Part shown: positions 35,626 to 46,583 of the stretch, piece by piece | Layout of the letters: every line of letters begins with the position of its first letter | How positions within the stretch are numbered: the first letter of the stretch is position 1 | NCBI RefSeq assembly: GCF_014170375.1 | Contig: NZ_LZZW01000034.1 | Location: forward strand, 1 to 46,583 | Source of the DNA: Variovorax sp. UMC13 | Lineage (GTDB): Bacteria; Pseudomonadota; Gammaproteobacteria; Burkholderiales; Burkholderiaceae_C | DNA length: 46,583 nucleotides | Direction of reading: 5' to 3' | The notes under the pieces: generated by a model | Seen by the model: the letters and a program-made list of their open reading frames with translations, nothing else | What the model was told of the DNA's origin: nothing | Database searches by the model: none | Position numbers and translations under genes: made by a program

Positions 35626-37086
35626 TCAGGCGGTGCCGCCGACCGTCAGGCCGTCGATGCGCAGCGTGGGCTGGCCCACGCCCACCGGCACGCTCTGGCC
35701 TTCCTTGCCGCAGGTGCCGACGCCGGAGTCGAGCGCCATGTCGTTGCCGATCAGCTTCACGCGCGTGAGCGCGTCCGGGCCGTTGCCCACGATGGTCGCG
35801 CCCTTGACCGGGTAGAGGATCTTGCCGTTCTCGACCCAGTAGGCCTCGCTCGCGGAGAACACGAACTTGCCGCTGGTGATGTCGACCTGGCCGCCGCCGA
35901 AGTTGGTGGCGTAGAGGCCCTTCTTGATGCTCGCGACGATCTCCTGCGGGTCCTTGTCGCCGCCCAGCATGTAGGTGTTGGTCATGCGCGGCATCGGCAC
36001 GTGGGCGTAGCTCTCGCGCCGGCCGTTGCCGGTGGGCTTGACGCCCATCAGGCGCGCGTTCATCGAATCCTGGATGTAGCCCTTGAGGATGCCGTCCTCG
36101 ATCAGCACGTTGCGCTGGCTGGCGTTGCCCTCGTCGTCGACGTTGAGCGAGCCGCGGCGGTCGGCGATGGTGCCGTCGTCGAGCACGGTCACGCCCTTGG
36201 CCGCCACGCGCTGGCCGATGCGGCCCGAGAAGGCGCTCGAGCCCTTGCGGTTGAAGTCGCCTTCCAGGCCGTGGCCGATGGCTTCGTGCAGCAGGATGCC
36301 GGGCCAGCCCGGGCCGAGCACCACGGTCATCTCGCCGGCCGGGGCCGGGCGCGCCTCCAGGTTGGTCAGCGCGGCCTTGACGGCCTGGTCGACGTACTCG
36401 GCGATGTGTTCGTCGTCGAAATAGGCCAGGCCGAAGCGGCCACCGCCGCCGCCCGAACCGATCTCGCGCCGGCCGTTCTGCTCGGCGATCACGGTCACCG
36501 AGAGCCGCACCAGCGGCCGAACGTCGGCCGCCAGCGTGCCGTCGGCACGCGCCACCAGCACCACGTCGTATTCGCTGGCCAGGCCGGCCATGACCTGCGC
36601 CACGCGCGGATCGCGGCTGCGCGCCAGCTGCTCGACCTTCTCCAGCAGCTTGACCTTGGCAGTGCTGTCGAGCGTAGAGATCGGGTCGACGCCGTCGTAG
36701 AGCGAGCGGCTCGACGCGATCTTGCGCGCCGGCACCCGGGCGCGACCGCTGCGCGCGGCCGAGGAGATCGAGCGCACGGTGCGCGCCGCGTCCATCAGCG
36801 AGGCTTCGGAGATGTCGTCGGAATAGGCGAAGGCCGTCTTCTCGCCGCTCACGGCACGCACGCCCACGCCCTGGTCGATGCTGAAGCTGCCGGTCTTCAC
36901 GATGCCCTCTTCCAGGCTCCAGCCTTCGCTGCGGGTGTACTGGAAGTAGAGATCCGCCTCGTCGACCTGGTGCGCCTTGATTTCGGCCAGCGCCTTGCCG
37001 AGGTGCGACTCGTCCAGACCGAAGGGCGTGAGCAGGAGGCGCTGCGCCGTGGCGAGGCGCTCGATGGTGGGTTCGCGGGAGATCAT
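35626..37086 (-). CDS. tldD: Metalloprotease TldD
   Basis: The product is 486 residues, the usual length of E. coli TldD (481). The zinc motif HExxxH is H267-E268-xxx-H272 in 'GILLHEAIGHGLEGDF'; the third ligand Cys lies in the C-terminal 'GVGTCGKEGQSVPVGVGQPTLRI'. TldD pairs with TldE/PmbA to degrade unfolded peptides and process microcins and CcdA; tldE is not in this window. It lies 62 bases after rodA and just upstream of the aroG leader. The start 'MISREPTIERL' is the first in-frame ATG. Confidence 0.97.
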   Translation of the reverse strand: MISREPTIERLATAQRLLLTPFGLDESHLGKALAEIKAHQVDEADLYFQYTRSEGWSLEEGIVKTGSFSIDQGVGVRAVSGEKTAFAYSDDISEASLMDAARTVRSISSAARSGRARVPARKIASSRSLYDGVDPISTLDSTAKVKLLEKVEQLARSRDPRVAQVMAGLASEYDVVLVARADGTLAADVRPLVRLSVTVIAEQNGRREIGSGGGGGRFGLAYFDDEHIAEYVDQAVKAALTNLEARPAPAGEMTVVLGPGWPGILLHEAIGHGLEGDFNRKGSSAFSGRIGQRVAAKGVTVLDDGTIADRRGSLNVDDEGNASQRNVLIEDGILKGYIQDSMNARLMGVKPTGNGRRESYAHVPMPRMTNTYMLGGDKDPQEIVASIKKGLYATNFGGGQVDITSGKFVFSASEAYWVENGKILYPVKGATIVGNGPDALTRVKLIGNDMALDSGVGTCGKEGQSVPVGVGQPTLRIDGLTVGGTA

Positions 37087-37148
37087 GGGGGATTATTGCT
37101 CGCCCCGAACACCATTGCGCGGCGCCCAGGCTTCGGCACCGCCCCGGG

Positions 37149-38303
37149 TCAGGACAGCATCAGCCGCCTGGCGCGCGAAATCGACATCAGGATGCCCAGC
37201 GCCAGGCCCAGCGTCACCATCGCGGTGCCGCCGTAGCTGATGAAGGGCAGCGGCACGCCCACCACCGGCAGGATGCCGCTGACCATGCCCATGTTCACGA
37301 AGGCATAGGTGAAGAAGATCATGGTCACGGCGCCGGCCAGCAGGCGCGAGAACAGCGTGGGCGCGTCGAGCGCGATCGCCAGGCCGCGGAAGATCAGGAA
37401 GATGAAGGCGCCGATCAGCGCCAGGTTGCCGGCCAGGCCGAACTCTTCGGAGTAGGCCGCGAAGATGAAGTCGGTGGTGCGCTCGGGGATGAATTCGAGG
37501 TGCGTCTGGGTGCCCTGCATGAAGCCCTTGCCGCCGATGCCGCCCGAGCCGATGGCGATCATCCCCTGGATGATGTGGAAGCCCTTGCCCAGCGGGTCCT
37601 TGGTCGGGTCGAGCAGCGTGCACACGCGCTGCTTCTGGTAGTCGTGCAGCACGCGCCAGTCGACGCCGTCGGCGCACAGCTGCGACTCGAAGCCCACGAT
37701 CAGCGTGATCGCGACCGCGGCGATCAGCACCGGCGGCACGATCAGCTTCCAGCTCAGGCCGGCGAAGAAGATCACCGACAGGCCGGCCGCCAGCACCAGC
37801 AGCGAGGTGCCGAGGTCGGGCTGCTTCATGATCAGGCCGACCGGCACCGCGAGCAGCACGGTGGCGACCACGAAATCGAGCGGCCGCAGCTGCCCCTCGC
37901 GCCGCTGGAACCACCAGGCCAGCATCAGCGGCGTGGCGATCTTGAGGATCTCGCTGGGCTGGATCACCATGCCGACGTTGATCCAGCGCTTGGCGCCCTT
38001 CTTGGTGATGCCGAAGATGGCCACCGCGATCAGCAGCGCCACGCCCGCCACGTAGAGCGGCACGGCGAAGTTCATCAGGCGCTGCGGCGGCACCTGCGCC
38101 ACCACGAACATGATGAAGCCCGCCAGCAGCATGTTGCGGCCGTGGTCCATGAAGCGCGAGCCGTGGTCGTAGCCCGACGAGTACATGGTGAGCAGGCCGG
38201 CGCAGGCCAGCAGGAACACCGCGAACGCGAGAAAGCCGTCGAAGCCCTGGAAGATGGGGGCGATGCGCCGCAGGAGCGAGGGTTGCTGGAAGACGGCCGA
38301 CAT
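37149..38303 (-). CDS. rodA: Rod-shape-determining SEDS glycosyltransferase RodA
   Basis: The product is 384 residues with about ten membrane helices. SEDS-family stretches: 'RWINVGMVIQPSEILKIATPLMLAWW', 'LLVLAAGLSVIFFAGLSWK', 'GKGFMQGTQTHLEFIPERTTDFIFAAYSEEFGLAG', and C-terminal 'GILPVVGVPLPFISYGGTAMVTLGLALGILMSI'. Length and sequence fit RodA rather than FtsW. RodA polymerises lipid II in the elongasome with PBP2. Normally it follows mrdA/mreBCD, which are not in this window. Confidence 0.96.
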   Translation of the reverse strand: MSAVFQQPSLLRRIAPIFQGFDGFLAFAVFLLACAGLLTMYSSGYDHGSRFMDHGRNMLLAGFIMFVVAQVPPQRLMNFAVPLYVAGVALLIAVAIFGITKKGAKRWINVGMVIQPSEILKIATPLMLAWWFQRREGQLRPLDFVVATVLLAVPVGLIMKQPDLGTSLLVLAAGLSVIFFAGLSWKLIVPPVLIAAVAITLIVGFESQLCADGVDWRVLHDYQKQRVCTLLDPTKDPLGKGFHIIQGMIAIGSGGIGGKGFMQGTQTHLEFIPERTTDFIFAAYSEEFGLAGNLALIGAFIFLIFRGLAIALDAPTLFSRLLAGAVTMIFFTYAFVNMGMVSGILPVVGVPLPFISYGGTAMVTLGLALGILMSISRARRLMLS

Positions 38304-38335
38304 GGGCCGCGATTATCGGCGCGCCGGCGCCCCTC

Positions 38336-40234
38336 TCACACGAAATCGATCCGGACGACCGTGCGCCCAGGTCGGCTTTCGATGCGCAAGGGCACGCCGA
38401 GAGCCTGCGCCCGGGCCTGCAGCGCGCGCGGCGGCCGCGCGGCATCGAAGCCGATGCCGTTGTCGATCACGCGAATGCACACCGCGGTGCCCCGCATCGC
38501 CGCCTCGATGCGCAGCACGCTGGCCTGCGCGTGCTGCAGCACGTTCGAGATCGCCTCGAACAGCAGGAACTGCAATTGCCGCATGGCCGGCGCATCCAGC
38601 CGCGGCACGTGATCGAGTTCGTCCACCGCCCATTCCAGCGCGATGCCCGAACTGGCGAAGCGCGGCGTCATCCGGTAGCGCAGGCCGGCCAGCAGCGCGG
38701 CCGCGTCCCCGTGCGGCAGCTGGATCGAGTCGATGGACAGCTTGAGCTGGTCGAGCGAATCGCGCAGCGTGCGCAGCAGCTCGGGCTGCGTGGCCTGGCC
38801 CGACTGCAGTTGCCGGATCGCGGCGCTGATGTGCGAGCCCACGCCGTCGTGCATGTCGCGCAGGATGCGCTCGCGTTCCTGCGTGCGCTCCTGCTCGCGC
38901 GCGCCCCGCTCGAGCTGGGCGTAGGCCAAGGCGAGTTCGCGTTCGCGGTCGGCCACCCGGGCCGCCAGCGTGTGCAGCAGCTCGTGCGCCTGCACGCTGG
39001 CCTGGCGGAAGCGCCCGACCACGATGCCCAGCAGCGCCAGGCCGAACAGGGTCGAGGTGTAGCGCACCCAGGTGGTCTCGCCGTAGGCGTCGCTCATGCG
39101 GATCACCAGCCAGTCGCGCGCCGCCACCGCGACCGTGAGCGCCGCCACCGAAGCCACCAGCACCCGCGCCAGGTTCGGCCGCCGCACCGTCGCGCCCATG
39201 AAGAACAGCACATAGGCCGTGACCGCGACGATCTCCAGCGCCAGCCAGCCGGTGAGCCAGCGCGGCTCGGCGCGGGTGAGCGCGACGTAGCAGGTGATCA
39301 CCGGCATGGTGAACACCACCACCACGGCGCGCCGCAGCCACTGCATGCCCGGCCGGTCCTGCCAGCCGGCCAGCTGCTGGCAGAACATCACGACCGAGGC
39401 GGCCCAGCCCGAATAGCAGGCCGTCATCAGCACGCCCCAGGCGACCCAGGGCAGCGGCGGGTGGCGGATGGCGCCGTCCGCCACCCGCAGCGCCCAGCAG
39501 AACTCCGCCAGCGCCGCCCACAGGTAGAGGCGTTCGCGGCGCCGGCGGCCGTCGGCGCCGATGTCGACCTGCGTGAGCCAGAGGGCCAGGGCGACCGCCC
39601 CCACCACGATGCTGAAGGCCGTCAGCAGCACCGTGCCGGTGAATCGCCAGGCGTAGGCCGGCGAGAACAGGGCGTTGCGCACCTGCACCGCCGGCCCCAA
39701 GGTGATCGGCGACAGGCCCGCGCGCCGCCCGGAGTCGGCGCGGATGCGCACCTGCACCCGGTTGTCGCCCGCGCGCAGCATGTGCGGGGGCACCGGCACG
39801 TAGACCGGCGTCTTGGCATAGTCGGCGCCGCCGCCATGGACCAGGTCGCCGAAGGTCTGGAGCAGATGGCCGTTGAGCCCGACCTCGAAGGCGCTGCCCG
39901 CGCGCGGGATGTACATGCCCCAGGGTTCGGCGGGCACCTGCGCCATGGTGAAGGGCAGGTCGAAGACGGCGCTGCCGGGCCGCCCGTCGTGCCGACGGTC
40001 CCAGTGGTAGGGCAGGGTCACGGCCTCGCCGCCGGTCACGCCGTCGACGGTGCTGACCACGCTGCCGGCGCGCAGTTCGATCCACGGCGCCGGGCCGGCC
40101 TGGCCCGCGGCATGCGCCGCGCCGCACAGCAGCAGCGCCAAGGCCAGCAGGCCGAGGCGCAGCCGCTGCAGCAGGGGCGCCGGGTCAGGTCCGGGCCATC
40201 GCACCGGATCGGGAAGCGCGGCAAGGTCTTTCAT
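38336..40234 (-). CDS. Orphan sensor histidine kinase, DesK/NarX class with 7TM-type sensor
   Basis: The product is 632 residues. An N-terminal hydrophobic signal (about 26-43) is followed by a periplasmic beta-rich domain (about 50-195) and about seven membrane helices (about 200-400), the 7TMR-DISM layout. The cytoplasmic part has a coiled linker and 'ERERILRDMHDGVGSHISAAIRQL' (HisKA_3, phospho-acceptor about H462), then 'LFEAISNVLQHAQAS' (N box) and 'CIRVIDNGIGFD' (G1). The final G2 box is degenerate: 'ALQARAQALGVPLRIESRPGRTVVRI' lacks the G-x-G-L-x-x-M start. No LuxR-type response regulator gene is adjacent, so its partner is unknown. It lies 32 bases before rodA. Confidence 0.85.
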   Translation of the reverse strand: MKDLAALPDPVRWPGPDPAPLLQRLRLGLLALALLLCGAAHAAGQAGPAPWIELRAGSVVSTVDGVTGGEAVTLPYHWDRRHDGRPGSAVFDLPFTMAQVPAEPWGMYIPRAGSAFEVGLNGHLLQTFGDLVHGGGADYAKTPVYVPVPPHMLRAGDNRVQVRIRADSGRRAGLSPITLGPAVQVRNALFSPAYAWRFTGTVLLTAFSIVVGAVALALWLTQVDIGADGRRRRERLYLWAALAEFCWALRVADGAIRHPPLPWVAWGVLMTACYSGWAASVVMFCQQLAGWQDRPGMQWLRRAVVVVFTMPVITCYVALTRAEPRWLTGWLALEIVAVTAYVLFFMGATVRRPNLARVLVASVAALTVAVAARDWLVIRMSDAYGETTWVRYTSTLFGLALLGIVVGRFRQASVQAHELLHTLAARVADRERELALAYAQLERGAREQERTQERERILRDMHDGVGSHISAAIRQLQSGQATQPELLRTLRDSLDQLKLSIDSIQLPHGDAAALLAGLRYRMTPRFASSGIALEWAVDELDHVPRLDAPAMRQLQFLLFEAISNVLQHAQASVLRIEAAMRGTAVCIRVIDNGIGFDAARPPRALQARAQALGVPLRIESRPGRTVVRIDFV

Positions 40235-40297
40235 GGCTTCTCAAGAGGCTGAGAAAAAGAAAGGATCTTGCCGCCTTTGGCGCGGAACCGGGTCGCG

Positions 40298-41644
<1,347 letters not shown>

Positions 41645-41657
41645 CTCGCTCCTCAAA

Positions 41658-41726
41658 GGTGCACTTTGTCAAAAAACGTGCATTTTGAGGCCTGTTTGGT
41701 GCGGCGCCCTGCTTTGACCTGGTGCA
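41658..41726. promoter_or_regulatory. Array of GGTGCA-like half-sites upstream of gdhA
   Basis: GGTGCA (41658), CGTGCA (41677), GGTGCG (41698) and GGTGCA (41721) occur in the same orientation at steps of 19, 21 and 23 bp, about two helical turns each. TGCAC (41660-41664) and GTGCA (41678-41682) also form an inverted repeat around TTGACA. The half-sites resemble NtrC-type TGCACC/GGTGCA halves, but no paired NtrC site or sigma-54 promoter was found. Confidence 0.35.
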
Positions 41727-41780
41727 TGCCAGGACGGCGTCAGGGGATGAAGGCCGCCGCCGCGGCCCCGCAAGACGCGC

Positions 41781-43241
41781 TCAGGCGGCGGCGCGGCTCA
41801 GCATGCGGCCGGCGCGCGCCAGCACCCGGGCCTCGCCGCCGCGGTAGGCGCACTGGCCGTTGACGAAGACATGGTCGATGCCTTCGCTGACGCCGTGAGG
41901 CCGGTCGTAGGTGGCGGTGTCGCGCACGGTCTCGGGGTCGAACACCACCACGTCGGCCATCAGGCCCACGCGCAGCAGGCCGCGCTCGCCGATGCGCAGG
42001 TTGCGCGCGGTCATGCCGGTCATCTTGTGCACCGCCTGCTCGAGCGTGAACAGCCGGCGCTCGCGCCAGTAGCGCGCCAGCACGCGCGGGAAGGCGCCCC
42101 ACAGCCGCGGGTGCGGATGGCGGTCGTGCGGCAGGCCGTCGCTGCCGATCATGGTGAGCGGATGGGCGATCACGCGCTCCACGTCGTCCTCGCTCATCTG
42201 GAAGTAGCAGGCGCCGCCGGGCTGCAGCCTTCGGCAGGCCGCCTGCTGGTCCACGCCCCATTCCGCCGCCACGTCGGACAGCAGCCGCCCGGTCACTTCG
42301 GGATGCGGGTCGGACCAGGTCAGCAGCACGTCGATCACGCCGTCGACCAGGTCCTCGCGCAGCACGGTGGAGCCGGCGACATAGGGGTAGACGTCCATCG
42401 CGATCGGCTGGCGCAGCGCCAGCGCCTCGACCAGCGGCAGCGTCTCCTTCGTGCGGCCCCAGTTGGCCGGGCCGGCGCACTTGTGGTGCGAGAGCACCAG
42501 CGGCACGCCCGCGCTGAAGGCGGTGTCGCCGGCCTCGTGCATGGCCTCGAGGATGCTCGCCATCTCACTGCGCAGGTGGGTGGCATACACGCCCCCATGC
42601 CGGGCCACGATGCGCGCCAGCGCGGTCACCTCCTCGGCCGGCGCCTGGAAGGCCTCTTCGTAGAACAGGCCCGAGGACAGGCCGTGCGCGCCATCGGCCA
42701 TGCAGCCCTCGAGCAGGGCCGCCATGCGTGCCGCCTCCTCGGCATCGGCCGGCCGGTCCAGCGCGGCCATGGCGGCGAAGCGCAGGGTGGTGTGGCCGAC
42801 CAGCGCGGCCACGTTGAGCGCCGGCTGCGCCGCATCGACCGCGGCGCGGTACGAAGCCATGGTGTCATGCCGGAACGAATCGGCGCCCAGCAGCGTGAGC
42901 GGCGGGCGCGACTGCGGCGTGCGGTAGGGGGCGAGCGAGATGCCGCAGTTGCCGGTCACCACCGTGGTGATGCCCTGCGACACCTTGGGCAGGCACAGCG
43001 GGTCGCGCAGCACGATCGCGTCGTCGTGGGTGTGGGCATCGATGAAGCCGGGCGCGATGACCTTGCCGCGGCAGTCGACCACCTCGAGCTCTTCCGGCGC
43101 CATGCCCGCGGGCAGGCGGGTGCGCAGGCCTTCGCCCAGGGCCGCGATGCGGTCGCCGACCAGCAGCACGTCGCCGGGCCAGGCCGGGCCGCCGGAGCCG
43201 TCGATCACCAGGCCGTGCTCGAGCAGCACCGGCCGGCTCAC
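41781..43241 (-). CDS. N-acyl-D-amino-acid deacylase (D-aminoacylase)
   Basis: The product is 486 residues of the amidohydrolase superfamily. 'GLVIDGSGGPAWPGDVLLVGDRIAALG' opens the urease-like fold. Metal and active-site motifs: 'FIDAHTHDD' (HxH), 'TTVVTGNCGISLAP' (the zinc-binding Cys typical of D-aminoacylases), 'GVYATHLRSE' and 'VPLVLSHHKCAG' (His ligands), and 'MIGSDGLPHDRHPHPRLWGAFPRVL' (catalytic Asp). It hydrolyses N-acyl-D-amino acids to free D-amino acids in the cytoplasm. Its ATG overlaps the stop of the RpiR regulator gene by four bases and it ends the minus-strand D-amino-acid operon. Confidence 0.93.
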   Translation of the reverse strand: MSRPVLLEHGLVIDGSGGPAWPGDVLLVGDRIAALGEGLRTRLPAGMAPEELEVVDCRGKVIAPGFIDAHTHDDAIVLRDPLCLPKVSQGITTVVTGNCGISLAPYRTPQSRPPLTLLGADSFRHDTMASYRAAVDAAQPALNVAALVGHTTLRFAAMAALDRPADAEEAARMAALLEGCMADGAHGLSSGLFYEEAFQAPAEEVTALARIVARHGGVYATHLRSEMASILEAMHEAGDTAFSAGVPLVLSHHKCAGPANWGRTKETLPLVEALALRQPIAMDVYPYVAGSTVLREDLVDGVIDVLLTWSDPHPEVTGRLLSDVAAEWGVDQQAACRRLQPGGACYFQMSEDDVERVIAHPLTMIGSDGLPHDRHPHPRLWGAFPRVLARYWRERRLFTLEQAVHKMTGMTARNLRIGERGLLRVGLMADVVVFDPETVRDTATYDRPHGVSEGIDHVFVNGQCAYRGGEARVLARAGRMLSRAAA

Positions 43242-44182
43242 GAGGCGCTCCCGCGGCCGCCGCCGGGCGTCTCGTGGGCGGCCGGGCCGCTCACCAGCCC
43301 GCCGCCGTCCCAGCTCTGCAGCGGGTGCGTGGTGGCATCGATGCCGTGGCGCTGGAAGGCCTCGCGCGCGCGCTGCAGGCGCTGCATCGCGGGGTCGCCG
43401 CGGCGCTGCGCGACCAGCACCGTGAGGATCTCGATCACCGTCAGGTGCGTGAGGTAGGCGTCGATGCCCACGTGCATCACCGCATCGTCGGGCACCGACA
43501 GGCCCAGCAGGAAGTCGGCCTTGGCCGCCAGCGCGGTGCCGGGCCGCGTGAGCGCGACCACGCGCGCGCCCTGCCCGCGGGCGATGTCGACCGCATCGAG
43601 CAGCGAGGGCATGCCGCCCACGTGCGAGATGGCGATCACCACGCCGCCCGGCCGCTGGGCCGCGCCCGCCACCTGCTGCAGGTGGTAGTCGGACCAGGCG
43701 TTGGCCGACAGGCCGAGGCGGAACAGCCGCGCCTGCAGGTCGCTGGCCATGAACCAGGAGGTGGCGCCCGCGCCGTACAGGTCGACGTGCGGCGCCGCCG
43801 CGATCGCGGCCACCGCGCCGTCGAGCACCGCCATGTCGAGCTGGCTGCGCACGCCCGCGACCGAGGCCGCGGCGCTGCGCGAGATCTTGGCCACCACCTC
43901 GTCGGCCGCGTCCGAGATGTTGACGCGCCGGTGCAGCGGCGAGCCGCCGAGCGCGAGCTCCTGCGCCAGCGCGAGCTTGAACTCGCGCAGCCCGGCGAAG
44001 CCCAGGTCGCGGCAGGTGCGCATGATGGTCGGCACCGAACTGCGCGAGCGCTCGGCCAGCATCTCGAAGTTCTCTTCGAGCACCCGGTCCGGGTCTTCCA
44101 GGATCAGGTCGAGGATGGCGCGCCGCGTCGCGGGTGCGCCGCTGCGGATCTCGGCGACGCGTTGAAGAAGGGACGGTGACAT
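43238..44182 (-). CDS. MurR/RpiR-family transcriptional regulator
   Basis: The product is 314 residues from the ATG 'MSPSLLQRVAEIRSG'. An N-terminal RpiR-type helix-turn-helix ('EENFEMLAERSRSSVPTIMRTCRDLGFAGLREFKLALAQEL', about 32-77) is followed by a SIS phosphosugar-type domain (about 125-260, 'VDLYGAGATSWFMASDLQARLFRLG', 'VVIAISHVGGMPSLLDAVDIARGQGARVVALTRPG'). Members in amino-acid loci sense small ligands through the SIS fold. It is encoded between the PLP enzyme and the deacylase and probably controls this operon. A Gly/Ser-rich tail ends the protein. Confidence 0.9.
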   Translation of the reverse strand: MSPSLLQRVAEIRSGAPATRRAILDLILEDPDRVLEENFEMLAERSRSSVPTIMRTCRDLGFAGLREFKLALAQELALGGSPLHRRVNISDAADEVVAKISRSAAASVAGVRSQLDMAVLDGAVAAIAAAPHVDLYGAGATSWFMASDLQARLFRLGLSANAWSDYHLQQVAGAAQRPGGVVIAISHVGGMPSLLDAVDIARGQGARVVALTRPGTALAAKADFLLGLSVPDDAVMHVGIDAYLTHLTVIEILTVLVAQRRGDPAMQRLQRAREAFQRHGIDATTHPLQSWDGGGLVSGPAAHETPGGGRGSAS

Positions 44183-44264
44183 CAGTGGCTCCGGGGCCGG
44201 GCCGCCGGCAGGGGAAGGGGAAAGGCGGCGCACAGCGCGCGCGGGCAAGAAGGGTTCGTCATGG

Positions 44265-45565
44265 CTAGAAGTGCATGACCACCGCGTCGCTCACGCGGTA
44301 GTCGTTCTCGACCACCGGCATCCAGTGCCATTTGTCGAAGGTGGTGCAGGGATGCGAGATGCCGAAGCCGATGCGCTCGCCCACCACCGGCGCCAGCGCT
44401 TCTTCGCCGGCCTCCCAGCGCAGGTAGGCATGCTGGTCGTTGAGGCCGCTCACGGTCCAGCCCGGCGGCACCGGCGCGGTGGCGACGGCGCCGCGCGCGG
44501 CGCGCGCGATCGGCACCGGCATCGACAGGTCGAAGGACACGTCGCGCTTGCCCATGGCGACGATCGCCAGGCCGGGCTCGGGCACCGACTGCACCGTCGC
44601 CCAGACCTCCAGCGCCGCGCGCAGGCTCTCGCCGGCCGCGCAGCCCAGGCGCGCATCGACCGCGCGCTGGTAGCGCTGGTAGGTGCCATGGTCGTGCGTG
44701 ATGTAGCAGCCCGAGCGCAGCACGCCGCGCACCGGCCGGCCCAGCACCGGCGCGAGCCGCGCCGAGACGATGTCGTAGATGGCGGAGCCGCCGGCCGACA
44801 CCAGCACCTCCTCGGCTTCGAACCAGTCGTTCGCGACGGCCTCGCGCGCGACGGCGTCGATGCGGTCCATCAGCGCGTCGGTGTAGGCGCGGTCGTGGCC
44901 GCTGTCGCCGGTCGCGCCCTGTCCTTCGTAGCATTCGATGCCGACCAGCCGCAGCGCGGCGCTGGCCTTGACAGCCGCGGCCAGCGCCACCGCCTGGGCG
45001 TGGGTGCGGCAGCCGGTGCGCGCGCCGTCGATGCCGATCTCGACCATCACCTCGAAGGGCAGGCTGCCCGGATGGCGCGCGGCCCAGTCGTCGATCAGCG
45101 CCAGCTGCGCGAGCGAGTCGACCAGGAACACGATGCGCAGGCCCGGATGCGCGCGCAGCAGCTGCTGGATGCCGCCCAGGTCCTCGTCGCTCAGCACCTG
45201 GTTGGCGATCAGCGTGCGCCGCGCGCCGGCGGCCACGCCCACCGCCAGCTGCGTGACGGTGGCGAAGGTCAGGCCCCAGGCACCGGCCTCGAGCTGGCGC
45301 CGGAACAGCTGCGGCGACATCGTGGTCTTGCCGTGCGGCGCGAAGCTCACGCCCCAGGCGTCCACCCGCGTCTGCATCCAGGCCAGGTTGTGCGCCAGCG
45401 CCTCGCGCCGGAGCACGGCCAGCGGCAGCGGCAGGTCGCCGGCCAGCAGGTTCCAGCCGGCGTCGCCGACGGCGCTGCGCGGGCGCGCGGCCTGGGTGCG
45501 CGGGTAGCCCTTGTAGCTGCCGTCGAGCAGGGGGTCGAGGAAGTCTCTGTCAGTCGGGTGAGAGG

Positions 45566-45569
<4 letters not shown>
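44265..45569 (-). CDS. DSD1-type PLP enzyme: D-amino-acid deaminase / D-threonine aldolase family
   Basis: The product is 434 residues. The N-terminal alanine-racemase-like barrel has the PLP lysine K81 in 'SFAPHGKTTMSP'. The C-terminal part ends 'GFGISHPCTTFDKWHWMPVVENDYRVSDAVVMHF', where the His-x-Cys pair matches the metal site of D-serine/D-threo-3-hydroxyaspartate dehydratases. It therefore probably deaminates or cleaves beta-hydroxy D-amino acids; the exact substrate is not deducible. Its start overlaps the transporter ATPase stop by four bases and 82 bases separate it from rpiR. Together with the deacylase it would turn N-acyl-D-amino acids into 2-oxo acids and ammonia. Confidence 0.88.
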
Positions 45570-46555
<986 letters not shown>

Positions 46556-46583
46556 CGTGGGTGCTGGGTGTGGACTCCCTTCC

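Noticed and set aside
41667..41672. Perfect TTGACA on the minus strand as the gdhA -35 box
   Set aside because: A -10 at standard spacing would fall on the ribosome site and ATG of gdhA, so it cannot be its promoter.
44182..44262. 26-codon frame between the DSD1-type gene and the RpiR gene, overlapping the latter's ATG (TGATG)
   Set aside because: Pro/Ala/Arg-rich with no ribosome site of note or motif; probably a chance open frame in a GC-rich spacer.

Overview
The window is about 46.6 kb of high-GC chromosomal DNA (strong G/C at third codon positions) from a betaproteobacterium. Gene content and order point to Burkholderiales, family Comamonadaceae, most like Variovorax or a close relative. 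This taxonomic call is an inference from protein signatures, from a 'GCCCCCTCGGGGGGC'-type repeat that I associate with this family, and from the housekeeping neighbourhoods. It looks like ordinary core chromosome: no phage, insertion sequence, CRISPR array, tRNA or rRNA was recognised.

Layout. 1-3325 (+): a 5'-truncated short-chain/pteridine-type reductase, folB, ttcA, a DUF4136-type lipoprotein and a histidine phosphatase. 3551-6519 (+): an unusual cut-down NRPS-like protein coupled to a 4'-phosphopantetheinyl transferase. 6585-12134 (+): an exported protein, miaB, and a tightly overlapped glrK / qseG-like lipoprotein / glrR set (sensor kinase, lipoprotein, sigma-54 activator). 12135-14542 (+): a regulatory intergenic region followed by opgH (osmoregulated periplasmic glucan glucosyltransferase). 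14687-16066 (-): ffh. 16253-21088 (+): a CcsA/YpjD-like membrane protein, a PP0621-type zinc-ribbon protein, pilS, pilR and ampD. 21311-25729 (+): NrdR-controlled nrdA, then nrdB. 25925-26464 (+): a Lys/Ala-repeat histone H1-like protein. 26538-32728 (-): a PfkB kinase, a DUF3426 zinc-ribbon protein, prmA, accC, accB, a TlpA-like thioredoxin and a conserved unknown. 32795-34273 (+): mpl. 34295-41644 (-): aroG with its leader, tldD, rodA, an orphan DesK/NarX-type kinase and gdhA. 41781-46555 (-): a D-amino-acid utilisation locus (N-acyl-D-amino-acid deacylase, RpiR regulator, DSD1-type PLP enzyme, DppF/OppF-type ATPase).

The most interesting things are regulatory and easy to miss. (1) Upstream of aroG is a 24-codon leader peptide in which seven of eight consecutive codons are aromatic (F-Y-F-S-Y-F-W-F). 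It is followed by a GC-rich terminator with a U7 tract and a competing 7-bp anti-terminator: a ribosome-mediated attenuator that appears to sense Phe, Tyr and Trp together. (2) Directly downstream of glrR is a perfect TGTC-N10-GACA palindrome (the GlrR box as known from enterobacteria). About 100 bp further on is a near-perfect sigma-54 promoter (TGGCACG-N4-TTGCC) reading into opgH. This predicts a GlrK/GlrR - sigma-54 - opgH envelope circuit rather than the enterobacterial GlmY sRNA circuit. (3) The NRPS-like protein has lost the first half of its condensation domain and the whole C-terminal adenylation subdomain, which is replaced by a Q/P-rich linker. (4) mpl carries an in-frame, hairpin-rich repeat of about 96 bp that adds about 32 residues beside the ligase active-site region.
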